From positions 124,001 through 188,000 of the forward strand of contig NZ_LN831197.1 in NCBI RefSeq assembly GCF_001375535.1: DNA of 64,000 nt, written 5' to 3'. Under the pieces are notes generated by a model. That model did not search any database. It was not told the origin of the DNA and saw only the letters and a program-made list of their open reading frames with translations. Shown here in pieces: positions 1 to 7,084 of this stretch. The translations under genes and the position numbers were made by a program. The DNA comes from Bacillus niameyensis. GTDB taxonomy: Bacteria > Bacillota > Bacilli > Bacillales > Bacillaceae_C. Position 1 is the stretch's first letter, and every line of letters begins with the position of its first letter.

Positions 1-542
1 TTTTCAACGAGTTGTAATGCCAAGATTAATCCTAGTAAACCTACGAAGGCACCTAAGTAAAAAGGAGCACTCCAACTTATATACTCAGCTAAAAATCCAC
101 CAACCGTTGTCGCCGTCATTTGACCAAGACTTGTATAAAAACTAATAATGCCCATTGCTTTTGGAGCCTCGTCAGGTTCAAAATAACTGGCAAATAAAAC
201 TGTAAAAGCGACCCAACTCGCTGCCGCGACTCCTGCAAGCGAGCGGAAGCCGAAAATTACCCATACATTTGTCGTCAATGCTAGCCCAACACTACTTAAC
301 ACTGCACAAGCAATTCCTGCAATAATAAACAATTTCCGTCTTCCAATTCGATCTGACCAAATTCCTAAGGGGATTCGGACAAGCATTTGCGTAAAGCCAT
401 AGCTTGCCACAACTAAGCCAATCATAAAAACAGATCCACCAAGATGTTCAACATAAGGGGAAAGAATCGGGACATATGTATACATGGAAAACCAATACAT
501 CATCGTAACAATATAGAATAATAGCTTTCTGGAAGATTTCAC
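1..542 (-). CDS. MFS transporter, N-terminal part (gene runs off the window)
   Basis: The reverse strand is open from a GTG at 542 to the window edge, about 180 codons, so this is the first half of a 12-helix major facilitator. A GAGGGTG Shine-Dalgarno lies about 7 bases before the GTG. The product starts with a short basic stretch (KSSRK) and then hydrophobic segments. Between helices 2 and 3 it carries RIPLGIWSDRIGRRK, which is the classic MFS loop (GxxxDRxGRR). It is therefore an inner-membrane secondary transporter; the substrate cannot be read from this half. It is divergent from the gene at 629, and both promoters must lie in the 86-base gap. Confidence 0.85.
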   Translation of the reverse strand, partial: MKSSRKLLFYIVTMMYWFSMYTYVPILSPYVEHLGGSVFMIGLVVASYGFTQMLVRIPLGIWSDRIGRRKLFIIAGIACAVLSSVGLALTTNVWVIFGFRSLAGVAAASWVAFTVLFASYFEPDEAPKAMGIISFYTSLGQMTATTVGGFLAEYISWSAPFYLGAFVGLLGLILALQLVE

Positions 543-579
543 TGCAACACCCTCGTTATCTGATTATTTTGGTAACAAC

Positions 580-608
580 TTAACAATTAGATTCCTATTT
601 AGTATTAT
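580..608 (+). promoter_or_regulatory. sigma-A promoter for the aspartyl-protease-like gene
   Basis: TTAACA (580-585) and TATTAT (603-608) are separated by 17 bases. They lie just upstream of the RBS and ATG at 629. Confidence 0.5.
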
Positions 609-628
609 AGTAGAAAGGGAGTGAAAAA

Positions 629-1534
629 ATGAAATTATTAAAAGAGTCTAAGACTTTGCCGGTTGATTTTGTTGATAATCGAATTATTGTTCAACCTGTG
701 ACAAAAAATGGCGAGACATTAAATATTTTAACAGACACTGGCGGTGGGCTTATTTTAAGCTTAGATGCCACCCAAAGAGCTAACCTGCCTATAAGTATCG
801 AGATCATTGATAGTAAGGAAATCCAAGCAGTAGATTTACCGGAATTTATAGAAAGTAGATGGATTCCACCTCTATCTGGTCAATATAAAAAAATGAGAGT
901 ATTTTCTGGGGATTTTGTTGGGGAAGCAGGTTTTTTACAAGAGGTAGACGGGTTACTAGGACAAGCCTGGTTTGGAAATCGAATTTGGACTTTTGACTAT
1001 TTAAAGAAAGAAATGCTTTACCATGAACTTTTGGATTATACACATATGGATCAAACTCATAGCGTAAAACTTTGGTTTCAAAAAGATGATAAAGGTAATC
1101 AGACAAATCATTTTCCGCGTATTCAAGCTTCTGTTGATGGTGAAATTCTTGATTTTCTCTTTGATACAGGTGCTACTATAAGACTTTCTGAAAATGGATT
1201 TATACACCTAAACGAGAATGGTGGCAGACATATAGGAACTTGTTTTATTACAGAAAATAAGTTTAATCAGTGGAAGGAACATCATCCAGACTGGCGAATC
1301 ATAGAGAACGCGGAAGAAGATACGGATTTTCCAATTATAGAAGTTCCAGAAGTAACAATTGCTGGTTACGCAGTTGGCCCTGTTTGGTTTACGTACAGAA
1401 ATAATTCCAGCTTTCACTGGTATATGGCACAGATGATGGACAAAGAAGTCGAGGGAGCATTAGGCGGATCATTATTTCAATATTTTAAAATAACAGTTGA
1501 TTATCCAAACGGCACCGCTTACTTCGAGAGATAG
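629..1534 (+). CDS. Double retropepsin-like (aspartyl protease-fold) protein
   Basis: This is a 301-residue soluble protein with no signal peptide or membrane segment. Two aspartyl-protease signatures are visible. One is LTDTGGG near residue 36, with a hydrophobic stretch after it. The other is LFDTGATIRLS near residue 180. Each is followed later by hydrophobic-hydrophobic-Gly segments (VDGLLGQAW near 109, VEGALGGSLF near 278), which match the hydrophobic-Gly element of retropepsin halves. It could thus be a single chain carrying both catalytic aspartates, or a non-catalytic relative. GAAAGGGAG precedes the ATG. Its substrate is unknown, and I do not recognise a named homologue. Confidence 0.75.
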   Translation: MKLLKESKTLPVDFVDNRIIVQPVTKNGETLNILTDTGGGLILSLDATQRANLPISIEIIDSKEIQAVDLPEFIESRWIPPLSGQYKKMRVFSGDFVGEAGFLQEVDGLLGQAWFGNRIWTFDYLKKEMLYHELLDYTHMDQTHSVKLWFQKDDKGNQTNHFPRIQASVDGEILDFLFDTGATIRLSENGFIHLNENGGRHIGTCFITENKFNQWKEHHPDWRIIENAEEDTDFPIIEVPEVTIAGYAVGPVWFTYRNNSSFHWYMAQMMDKEVEGALGGSLFQYFKITVDYPNGTAYFER

Positions 1535-1568
1535 AATATCCCACTCCTGCTAAGTAGAGTGGGATATT
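1535..1568. terminator. Bidirectional terminator between convergent genes
   Basis: AATATCCCACTC (1535-1546) pairs perfectly with GAGTGGGATATT (1557-1568). It sits between the ends of the convergent genes at 629-1534 and 1571-1939. Confidence 0.8.
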
Positions 1569-1570
1569 AC

Positions 1571-1939
1571 TTATTTATTTGGAGCTTGCCTATAAAGCAT
1601 AATGAGTATAGCCAACATAACAATATCCAGTCGTGCATCAAAAAGAAACTTCATGACATTTACCGAAAGAGTGGGAAGTTTGGTAATGACTATAGCACCA
1701 ATCATGATTGCTAATAACGGGATAGAGGCTAATTTTACTTTAATATTTAAGATTATGAATATGCCACAAATAATTTCTGTTAATGCAACGGCATATAACA
1801 GAAAGGTGGGAAACGGGAGTCCTAAGCTGACAAAAAAGTTACCTAGCCCTGTATCTAATAATTTCATTAATCCGGAAACAATAAAGACATATGCGACTAC
1901 GTACCTCATGATTTTAAAAGAGAACATATGATCAATCAA
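1571..1939 (-). CDS. DoxX-like small membrane protein
   Basis: This is a 122-residue protein with four predicted membrane helices. The motif YVFIVSGLMKLLD near the N-terminus is typical of DoxX/MauE-type membrane proteins (F-x-x-x-G-x-x-K). The role of such proteins is loosely defined; some are linked to thiol or redox chemistry at the membrane. An ATG lies at 1966, but AAGGGAG is positioned 8 bases before an in-frame TTG at 1939, so TTG is the better start. No operon partner is visible. Confidence is good for a membrane protein and moderate for the family. Confidence 0.65.
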   Translation of the reverse strand: MIDHMFSFKIMRYVVAYVFIVSGLMKLLDTGLGNFFVSLGLPFPTFLLYAVALTEIICGIFIILNIKVKLASIPLLAIMIGAIVITKLPTLSVNVMKFLFDARLDIVMLAILIMLYRQAPNK

Positions 1940-2108
1940 TAAAGTCACTCCCTTGACGGAAATCATTATTAATGAATCATATGCTTATGGATGGACAAAC
2001 CATTACTATTATGGGAAATCTATCATGAAGATTTTACAATTGAAGTAGAGGGAAAGAAGAATTTAAAAGTTTCTATAATTTTGTATAGGAACATATGATC
2101 CTGTGTGT

Positions 2109-2114
2109 TATAAT
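2109..2114 (+). promoter_or_regulatory. Extended -10 promoter of the type I toxin mRNA
   Basis: TG-T-TATAAT is an extended -10. A TTGTAT lies upstream but at a poor spacing (22 bases), so the extended -10 probably carries the promoter. The transcript would start near 2121 and run through the toxin ORF to the terminator at 2371-2404. Confidence 0.5.
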
Positions 2115-2202
2115 AAAAATACAATAGACCGGCTTCTGATGAGGGGGTTAGGCACATCGTTTGTACCTTCAAGGATTACACCTATGAAGGGAGGTGTCGC
2201 CC

Positions 2203-2286
2203 ATGGATGTGGAAGTTGTATTAACATTGATGATTTCATTTGGAATGTTAATCGCTCATATCATGTCCGATAAAAATAAAAAATGA
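2203..2286 (+). CDS. Type I toxin peptide, holin-like (TxpA/BsrG class)
   Basis: This is a 27-codon ORF with a strong RBS (AAGGGAGG, 8 bases before ATG). The product has an acidic N-terminus (MDVEVV), one hydrophobic segment (LMISFGMLIAHIM) and a charged tail (SDKNKK). This is the layout of the small membrane toxins annotated as putative holin-like toxin in Bacillus. The mRNA is unusual: GAGGGGGTTAGGCACA near its 5' end (2141-2156) can pair with TGTGCCTAACCCCTC near its 3' end (2332-2346). Such long-range 5'-3' closure is known to silence translation of type I toxin mRNAs. A convergent antisense RNA overlaps the 3' part. The toxin role is inferred from peptide and RNA architecture, not shown. 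Confidence 0.75.
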   Translation: MDVEVVLTLMISFGMLIAHIMSDKNKK

Positions 2287-2421
2287 CCCCTCATTGACTT
2301 TAGCAGGTACTTGAGGGATCACCGTCTCACTTGTGCCTAACCCCTCTTGATGGGGTTTGGTCTTATTGTGAACCGTTCCATGTTGGCGCATGGGACGGTT
2401 TTCTATAATATATGAATTTAT
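2273..2421 (-). ncRNA. Antisense antitoxin RNA of the type I toxin-antitoxin cassette
   Basis: On the reverse strand TTCACA (2450-2455), a 16-base spacer and an extended -10 TGGTATACT (hexamer 2428-2433) form a strong sigma-A promoter with a start near 2421. Transcription would cross the toxin mRNA terminator and 3' region. It would end at a hairpin made of TGATCCCTCA (complement of 2312-2321) and TGAGGGGTCA (complement of 2284-2293), followed by an oligo-U run (A-rich 2273-2283). The RNA would be about 150 nt and fully complementary to the toxin 3' end, as in RatA/TxpA and SR4/BsrG. Confidence 0.7.
2371..2404 (+). terminator. Terminator of the type I toxin mRNA
   Basis: AACCGTTCCATG (2371-2382) pairs with CATGGGACGGTT (2389-2400) with one G-T wobble, followed by TTCT. 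It also forms a hairpin near the 5' end of the antisense RNA. Confidence 0.7.
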
Positions 2422-2524
2422 ACCTATAGTATACCATAAAGAATCAATTTGTGAACAATGTTATTTTTCTTATTGAGAGGAAATTGGACCAAAGTTTACA
2501 ATAAGATTCTTATCAGAATTCCAT

Positions 2525-3346
2525 TTATTCTTCTTCCAATATCTCTTTTACAGTGGATTCAACTTCTGAACGTCCCATTTTTTCTTTTCCACTGCTTAAT
2601 GCTTTTAGTGTCTTGTTAGCTAGTGCTAAAGGAATTTTACAAAATAATATAATGTTTTTTGTATCGATGGATTTGATATATTCATCCGCCATTTTTAAAT
2701 TCTTGGTTGCATATTCGAACATATCTTGACGCTTCCACCCATCAGGAATAAAGTGAACACCACGGTCAGCATCTTCATCTTGGTTACGAAGCATGTTGAC
2801 AGCTTGCAAGCCTCGTCCATATCCAATGGCCAATTCGCGATCTGTTTTTGTCCCGTCATACCATTCCCAAATATCCGAAAGCATGACTCCGACTAAACCA
2901 GCTACATAGTAAGTATACTCATCCAGATCCTCTTTAGTTTTAACCTTCCAATCCTTTTCTACCCATCTTGCCATACCCTCTGCCATAATACTTGTCGACT
3001 CTTTAACTTTTCCGATAATTTCAGCAGGGCATACAGCAAGCCAATCGTTCAATCTTAACGTCACTTCTGGTAAAAGCTCTTGATATGGCTTTAGAAGCTG
3101 TAGATAAGCCGTGTTATCGAAATCAGATTCTAAAAGCTTACTCGTTGATCGAAGCAGATGTTGTTTCGTATGAGAGGATAAATTTTCATGATCCTCAATT
3201 TCATCAATGGCACGCATGCATAAATAAGCAGATCCAACAGTCTTTCTTAACAATGGGTTCAACAATTTAATGGGGATATAGAAAGTTCTACTTGTCAATT
3301 TTAGTATATGCATCGCTTCTTTTTGTAATACGGCTCCAGTACTCAA
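2525..3346 (-). CDS. yisP: Squalene/phytoene synthase family protein, YisP-like
   Basis: This 273-residue all-alpha protein belongs to the head-to-head prenyl synthase superfamily. The N-terminus SRTFYIPIKLLN and AYLCMRAIDEIEDH give the first aspartate-rich motif (DEIED, about residues 47-51). NMLRNQDEDADRG near 186-194 is the second. In B. subtilis the equivalent protein YisP acts on farnesyl diphosphate, reported to release farnesol, and supports biofilm and membrane-domain formation. Whether this copy condenses or dephosphorylates cannot be decided from sequence. It is a single gene flanked on both sides by the type I toxin-antitoxin cassettes, which is an odd setting. The symbol rests on overall resemblance. 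Confidence 0.75.
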   Translation of the reverse strand: MSTGAVLQKEAMHILKLTSRTFYIPIKLLNPLLRKTVGSAYLCMRAIDEIEDHENLSSHTKQHLLRSTSKLLESDFDNTAYLQLLKPYQELLPEVTLRLNDWLAVCPAEIIGKVKESTSIMAEGMARWVEKDWKVKTKEDLDEYTYYVAGLVGVMLSDIWEWYDGTKTDRELAIGYGRGLQAVNMLRNQDEDADRGVHFIPDGWKRQDMFEYATKNLKMADEYIKSIDTKNIILFCKIPLALANKTLKALSSGKEKMGRSEVESTVKEILEEE

Positions 3347-3588
3347 CGAAATATCTCCTTTTCAATCCTAATATTATATCTTGACTCTATTCTACTACTA
3401 TATGGCACTTAAATGTTCTATAAAGTATTTCAAAATAGCAAACCTTATATTATTTTGGTTCATTTTTATAAATTTACGCTTGTCAGTCGAAAATATATGT
3501 AAGCGTATGATGTATTTGACCCACTTCGCATGAGAAGGGGCAGCGTTATTTACCTTCCAAGTGAAGGAATTTCCTATGGAGGGGGAGG

Positions 3589-3703
3589 TTGCCTGTAGAG
3601 ATAGAAAACACTTTTAGGCAAGATGATTCTATTGCATGATATCGCGTTCATTATGTTCGAACGAATTAAAAAACGATCCCTCATTGACTTTAGCAGGCCC
3701 TGA
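3589..3703 (+). pseudogene. Decayed second copy of the type I toxin peptide gene
   Basis: This region parallels the cassette at 2115-2455. A GGAGGGGGAGG RBS precedes TTG at 3589, giving MPVEIENTF, which resembles MDVEVV of the intact copy. That frame then stops at TGA about 14 codons later. The homologous hydrophobic half is found in a different frame from ATG 3623 (MILLHDIAFIMFERIKKR). The ancestral stop also appears mutated to CGA, so that frame runs on to 3703. The 20 bases CCCTCATTGACTTTAGCAGG downstream are identical in both copies. I read this as a frameshifted toxin gene whose antisense RNA signals are still present. Confidence 0.6.
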
Positions 3704-3797
3704 GGGATCATTTTAACCCAACTGTGCTTAGCCCCTCTGACTGGGGTCTTATCTTATTGTAACCATTCCATTTATGATCATAATGTATGAATTTTCT
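3668..3797 (-). ncRNA. Antisense RNA of the decayed toxin-antitoxin copy
   Basis: The reverse strand carries TGTACA (3827-3832), a 17-base spacer and an extended -10 TGATATACT (hexamer 3804-3809). Downstream is a terminator formed by GATCCCTCA (complement of 3701-3709) and TGAGGGATC (complement of 3675-3683), followed by T6 (A-run 3668-3673). Position and signals match the antitoxin of the intact cassette, so this RNA may still be made and could cross-act on the intact toxin through the shared 20-base core. Confidence 0.5.
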
Positions 3798-3934
3798 ACT
3801 CTCAGTATATCAATGAACAGGATATTTGTACACAAATTTCCTTTTATAAAGCGGGATTGTGTATATTGAAAAATTCAAAATTCCTCAAGCCTGTGATAGA
3901 CTAAATATGAAATTTAGAGAAAAGGAGCGATTTC

Positions 3935-4759
3935 ATGAATTACATAACGTTAAATAACGGAATTCGTGTGCCACAACTCGGACTAGGTGTTTGGAAGGTG
4001 CCAAATGAAGAGGCAGAGAAGGCTGTCGTACAAGCACTTGAAACGGGTTATCGCTTGATTGATACAGCAAAAATTTACGGAAATGAAGTTGGTGTAGGGG
4101 AAGCACTGGCCAAATGTGACGTTTCCCGTGAGGAATTATTTATCACAACAAAAGTTTGGAACAGCGATCAAGGCTATGAGAGTACCTTAAAAGCATTTGA
4201 TGAAAGTCTTGAAAAATTGGGACTTGATTATGTTGATCTATATTTAATTCATTGGCCAACTCCCCAATATGACTCGTATGTAGAAACATATAAAGCTTTG
4301 GAAAAACTTTATAAAGATGGACGTACGAAAGCGATTGGTGTATGTAACTTTGAGATCGAGCATCTTGAGCGAATTATGAAGGAGTGTGAAATTAAGCCCT
4401 CTGTAAATCAGGTAGAATGCCATCCGTATTTGCAGCAAAAAGAATTGAAGAAATTCTGTAAAGAACATGGGATTTATTTAGAGGCCTATAGCCCATTAAT
4501 GAACGGAACGAAAGTGCTTGAGGATCCTGTTATTAAGGAAATAGCGGAGCAACACGGAAAAACTCCAGCTCAGGTCATCCTTCGTTGGCATCTTCAAACA
4601 GATGTTATAGTGATTCCCAAAACCGTTACCGCGTCACGAATGGAAGAAAATTTGGCTGTTTTTGATTTTGAACTGAGTGACGTTGATATGGATAAAATTG
4701 CTGCACTTGACCGCGGTGAGCGTCATAATGCAGACCCGAATGAAATGAATGTCCGCTAG
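3935..4759 (+). CDS. Aldo/keto reductase
   Basis: This is a 274-residue cytosolic NADPH-dependent oxidoreductase of the AKR5-type family common in Bacillus (YvgN/YtbE relatives). The catalytic tetrad is visible: Asp in YRLIDTAKIYGNE (about residue 46), Tyr in the same motif, Lys in TTKVWN (about 76), and His in LIHWPTP (about 109). VIPKTVTASRMEENL near 225-240 is the NADPH-binding signature. It probably reduces methylglyoxal or other small aldehydes. It is monocistronic, with AAAGGAG before the ATG and a hairpin after the stop. Confidence 0.9.
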   Translation: MNYITLNNGIRVPQLGLGVWKVPNEEAEKAVVQALETGYRLIDTAKIYGNEVGVGEALAKCDVSREELFITTKVWNSDQGYESTLKAFDESLEKLGLDYVDLYLIHWPTPQYDSYVETYKALEKLYKDGRTKAIGVCNFEIEHLERIMKECEIKPSVNQVECHPYLQQKELKKFCKEHGIYLEAYSPLMNGTKVLEDPVIKEIAEQHGKTPAQVILRWHLQTDVIVIPKTVTASRMEENLAVFDFELSDVDMDKIAALDRGERHNADPNEMNVR

Positions 4760-4770
4760 GTAAGAATAAC

Positions 4771-4801
4771 AAGTCTCTCGCTGAAAATAAGCGAGAGACT
4801 T
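4771..4801. terminator. Bidirectional hairpin terminator
   Basis: AAGTCTCTCGC and GCGAGAGACTT form an 11-bp stem between two convergent genes. U-tracts are weak on both sides. Confidence 0.65.
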
Positions 4802-4813
4802 AATAATACGTAT

Positions 4814-5464
4814 TCAGTTTTTTAGTAATTCCACGAAATGATTAAGCTTTTCTAACGAACGGATATTTTGGTTGCACTTTTGACTATCATTACAAATATA
4901 GTTACCTCTATTAGTGTACGTTTCTTTGCCGCTTTTTACATTGGCCATGAACAAACCTACTTCCTCATGACAATTACATATAGCACATACTCCTTTTGTT
5001 GTATGCCTAAACGTACCGTGTATTCCCAACAATCTTCCATCAAAATTAAAAATAAGATACTTTTTCTCTGAGCGAATATCATACCAGCCCAGGTAAACAA
5101 TCTCTTGGAAGTCGATGTCCGCTAGGGACGGAACCTTCAATTTCTTAGCTTTAGGAAATAACTTTGCTACATTTTTTTCTGTAATTGTCTTGAAGGGAAT
5201 GACATATGGTTTTAAACGGGCCAGAAAGTTCTTACCCTGAACTTCTTCTTCGATGCTAGTGATGGTGTCGAAAATCGCTTTTTGACTATCATCTAATTCG
5301 GGGAATAGAGCAGCTATCTTATCGACAGCTCCAAACTTTACTGCCTTCAAGACATTAGGATCCTTAACAGTAGAATGAGCGTGCACCATGTTTTTTACTT
5401 GGAAATTTATAAAATTATATTGATCACAACGGATAAATGGTTCTTTATTTAAAAGGCTTGTCAT
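4814..5464 (-). CDS. Elongation factor G-binding protein (FusB/FusC family)
   Basis: This 216-residue protein has the two-domain layout of FusB-type proteins. A helical N-terminal part covers residues 1-80. The C-terminal domain has four cysteines around GVCAICNC (about 161-168) and YICNDSQKC (about 189-197) that would bind zinc. In staphylococci these proteins bind EF-G and rescue ribosomes stalled by fusidic acid. Chromosomal homologues in Bacillaceae are presumed to do the same or to have a housekeeping role. The RBS AAGGAG (complement of 5474-5479) is 9 bases from the ATG and can be hidden in a hairpin. A leader ORF lies upstream (5528-5620), so drug-inducible translational attenuation is likely. 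Confidence 0.85.
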   Translation of the reverse strand: MTSLLNKEPFIRCDQYNFINFQVKNMVHAHSTVKDPNVLKAVKFGAVDKIAALFPELDDSQKAIFDTITSIEEEVQGKNFLARLKPYVIPFKTITEKNVAKLFPKAKKLKVPSLADIDFQEIVYLGWYDIRSEKKYLIFNFDGRLLGIHGTFRHTTKGVCAICNCHEEVGLFMANVKSGKETYTNRGNYICNDSQKCNQNIRSLEKLNHFVELLKN

Positions 5465-5473
5465 TATTATTAG

Positions 5474-5584
5474 CTCCTTATTATTAAATGATTGAAATAA
5501 GGTGCAAAGCCTTGAAAGATTAGGCGATTACTCGATGATCAACCCCATGCAAAGAATCGCCTTCTTAATTGTAGGCTTTGCATG
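5474..5584 (-). promoter_or_regulatory. Candidate translational attenuator of the EF-G-binding gene
   Basis: On the reverse strand the leader region has competing pairings. Segment A (5573-5584) can pair with B (5546-5554) over 9 bp (CATGCAAAG/CTTTGCATG) or with D (5504-5512) over 9 bp (GCAAAGCCT/AGGCTTTGC). A further segment (5555-5561) pairs with C (5523-5529) over 7 bp. The Shine-Dalgarno of the main gene can be masked by CCTTATT (5496-5502) pairing with AATAAGG (5476-5482). Segments A and B lie inside the leader ORF, so ribosome position would choose the fold. Confidence 0.6.
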
Positions 5585-5620
5585 AGATGTTACCGATTCT
5601 GGCCGAAAGGTGTTCGCCAT
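5528..5620 (-). CDS. Leader peptide upstream of the EF-G-binding protein
   Basis: This 30-codon ORF has a very strong RBS (GGAGGTGATAACTA then ATG). The peptide begins MANTFRPESVTSHAKP and ends MGLIIE. It ends 63 bases before the main start codon. Its codons contain the inverted-repeat elements described for the attenuator, which is the arrangement of erm, cat and staphylococcal fusB leaders. The regulatory role is inferred from position, RBS strength and folding. Confidence 0.65.
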   Translation of the reverse strand: MANTFRPESVTSHAKPTIKKAILCMGLIIE

Positions 5621-5751
5621 TAGTTATCACCTCCAGTAAACTGTTTTTATTTTACAATAAATTGAGTTTGTATGGTAGCCTCTAGTTGTTTCCGGCAAGA
5701 CTTGATGGATATAATTAGCCCAATAATCAGAACTGTAAGTGGAGGAATAAA

Positions 5752-6339
5752 ATGCAGAAAAAACCTGAGTTAGTTTTAGATATTGCAGGTGTGTTAGCAA
5801 CTAATTTTTCACCATTATTTTGGGAGAGTTTATCTCTAAAATATGATATTAACTATGAAAGTCTTAAAAAATTTAAAAGTGAAATACGCAAAAATTTATG
5901 GACAGGAATGATGCGAGAAGAGGAGTTTTGGTTAAGATTAAAAAGACGATTTCCTCTAGTAGATATTGAGTGTGCGAAGCAGGAATTACAGAGCAATATT
6001 AAGCCACTGCCAGCTATTGAAAAGATCGCTTTTTGGAGTGAATTTGCCAATATTCATTTATTGAGCAATCACTGTTTGGAATGGGTCAATCCTATTATAA
6101 ATCCGTATCGAAAATATATAAAAAGTGCTACCATTTCTGCAGTAGTAGGATATTGCAAGCCAGAGGCAGAGATATATTTAAAAGTCCAATCTCAGCTGCA
6201 GGATACTGGAAGAGTGTTATTCATCGATGATCAAGACAAAAATTTAGTAGTTGCTAAAAAATTGGGATGGCATACGGTGCTTGCTGATGAAAGAGGCGAT
6301 TGGATGGATATGATCACAACAATTTTAAAATCATTATGA
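5752..6339 (+). CDS. HAD-superfamily hydrolase, variant motif I
   Basis: This is a 195-residue HAD subfamily IA-like protein. Motif I is LVLDIAGVL (nucleophile Asp at about residue 10), but the second Asp of DxD is replaced by Ala. Motif II is LLSNHC (Ser near 103), motif III is Lys in GYCKPEAEIY (about 143), and motif IV is LFIDDQDKN (about 163-171). An alpha cap lies at residues 20-85. Loss of the acid/base Asp is known in phosphonatases (DxAGT) and in YihX-type relatives (DxGG), so ordinary phosphomonoesterase activity is uncertain. RBS GGAGG lies 6 bases upstream. Confidence 0.8.
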   Translation: MQKKPELVLDIAGVLATNFSPLFWESLSLKYDINYESLKKFKSEIRKNLWTGMMREEEFWLRLKRRFPLVDIECAKQELQSNIKPLPAIEKIAFWSEFANIHLLSNHCLEWVNPIINPYRKYIKSATISAVVGYCKPEAEIYLKVQSQLQDTGRVLFIDDQDKNLVVAKKLGWHTVLADERGDWMDMITTILKSL

Positions 6340-6494
6340 TCTAACTAAAAGTTTAACAATGACATTTTTTTGCTTTCTTTAGGCAATTGATTTAATCAAA
6401 AGTCTTTTAAGAAAATAATACTATCCCTATGAAACTACTGTGAAACATTGGTATAATGGACCCCATAAACTAGATTTGTAAGCGGGGTATATTC

Positions 6495-6983
6495 ATGCAA
6501 AAAATTGAAGCTACACTTTTAACGATGGTGATCGTTCACGATGAAGAACAGAAGCGAATACTACTAATAAACCGGCCAAGTAAATTGGGATTTCCTGGAT
6601 ATCTAGGTCCTGGAGGGAAGATCGAACTGACGGAAAGCTTTACAGAAGGAGCGGTCCGAGAACTTAGAGAGGAAACTGGGCTACATGTTAAGCCGGAAGA
6701 TCTAATTTATAAAGGTGTCGATGAATATATATTACAAGATGAAAACTACCGTTATGTTGTATTCAATTATGTAGCAACTAAATATGAGGGAGAATTATTA
6801 GAAAATCCTCCGGAAGGTGAAATACAATGGGTATCTTTAGATGAGGTATTAGAAATCCCTATGCAACCATGGTTTCAAAGACGATTACCTTATTTTTTTG
6901 AAGAAGGGACCTTTGAAATTTCGATTCAATTAAAAGACTTTTCAAGTGAACCTACAAAAGAGAGTATCCGAAAGATTGGTTAA
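6495..6983 (+). CDS. Nudix hydrolase (MutT-like)
   Basis: This is a 162-residue protein. The Nudix box starts at about residue 38: GGKIELTESFTEGAVRELRE followed by ETGL, fitting G-x5-E-x7-REUxEExGU. The GPGGK lead-in and a C-terminal WF..RLPYFFEEG segment are typical of 8-oxo-dGTP/NTP pyrophosphatases of Bacillus. It would cleave a nucleoside diphosphate-linked substrate in the cytosol. Start ATG follows AAGCGGGG. It ends in a strong terminator pair, so it is probably monocistronic. Confidence 0.88.
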   Translation: MQKIEATLLTMVIVHDEEQKRILLINRPSKLGFPGYLGPGGKIELTESFTEGAVRELREETGLHVKPEDLIYKGVDEYILQDENYRYVVFNYVATKYEGELLENPPEGEIQWVSLDEVLEIPMQPWFQRRLPYFFEEGTFEISIQLKDFSSEPTKESIRKIG

Positions 6984-6990
6984 GAAAGGT

Positions 6991-7029
6991 TTTAGCATGT
7001 TTGATTATAAAAAAATCAAACATGCTAAA
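6991..7029. terminator. Long perfect hairpin after the Nudix gene
   Basis: TTTAGCATGTTTGATT (6991-7006) pairs with AATCAAACATGCTAAA (7014-7029): 16 bp with a short A-rich loop. Confidence 0.6.
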
Positions 7030-7040
7030 GATTCATATAT

Positions 7041-7084
7041 GAATCCTCTCAACTAGAGATGTTAAGAGGATTCTTTGTTTTTTT
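7041..7084 (+). terminator. Rho-independent terminator
   Basis: GAATCCTCT (7041-7049) pairs with AGAGGATTC (7065-7073), followed by TTTGTTTTTTT. It reaches the stop codon of the convergent GNAT gene. Confidence 0.8.

Noticed and set aside
1602-1931. Forward-strand ORF of 109 codons
   Set aside because: Antisense shadow of the DoxX-like gene; no RBS and no sensible protein pattern.
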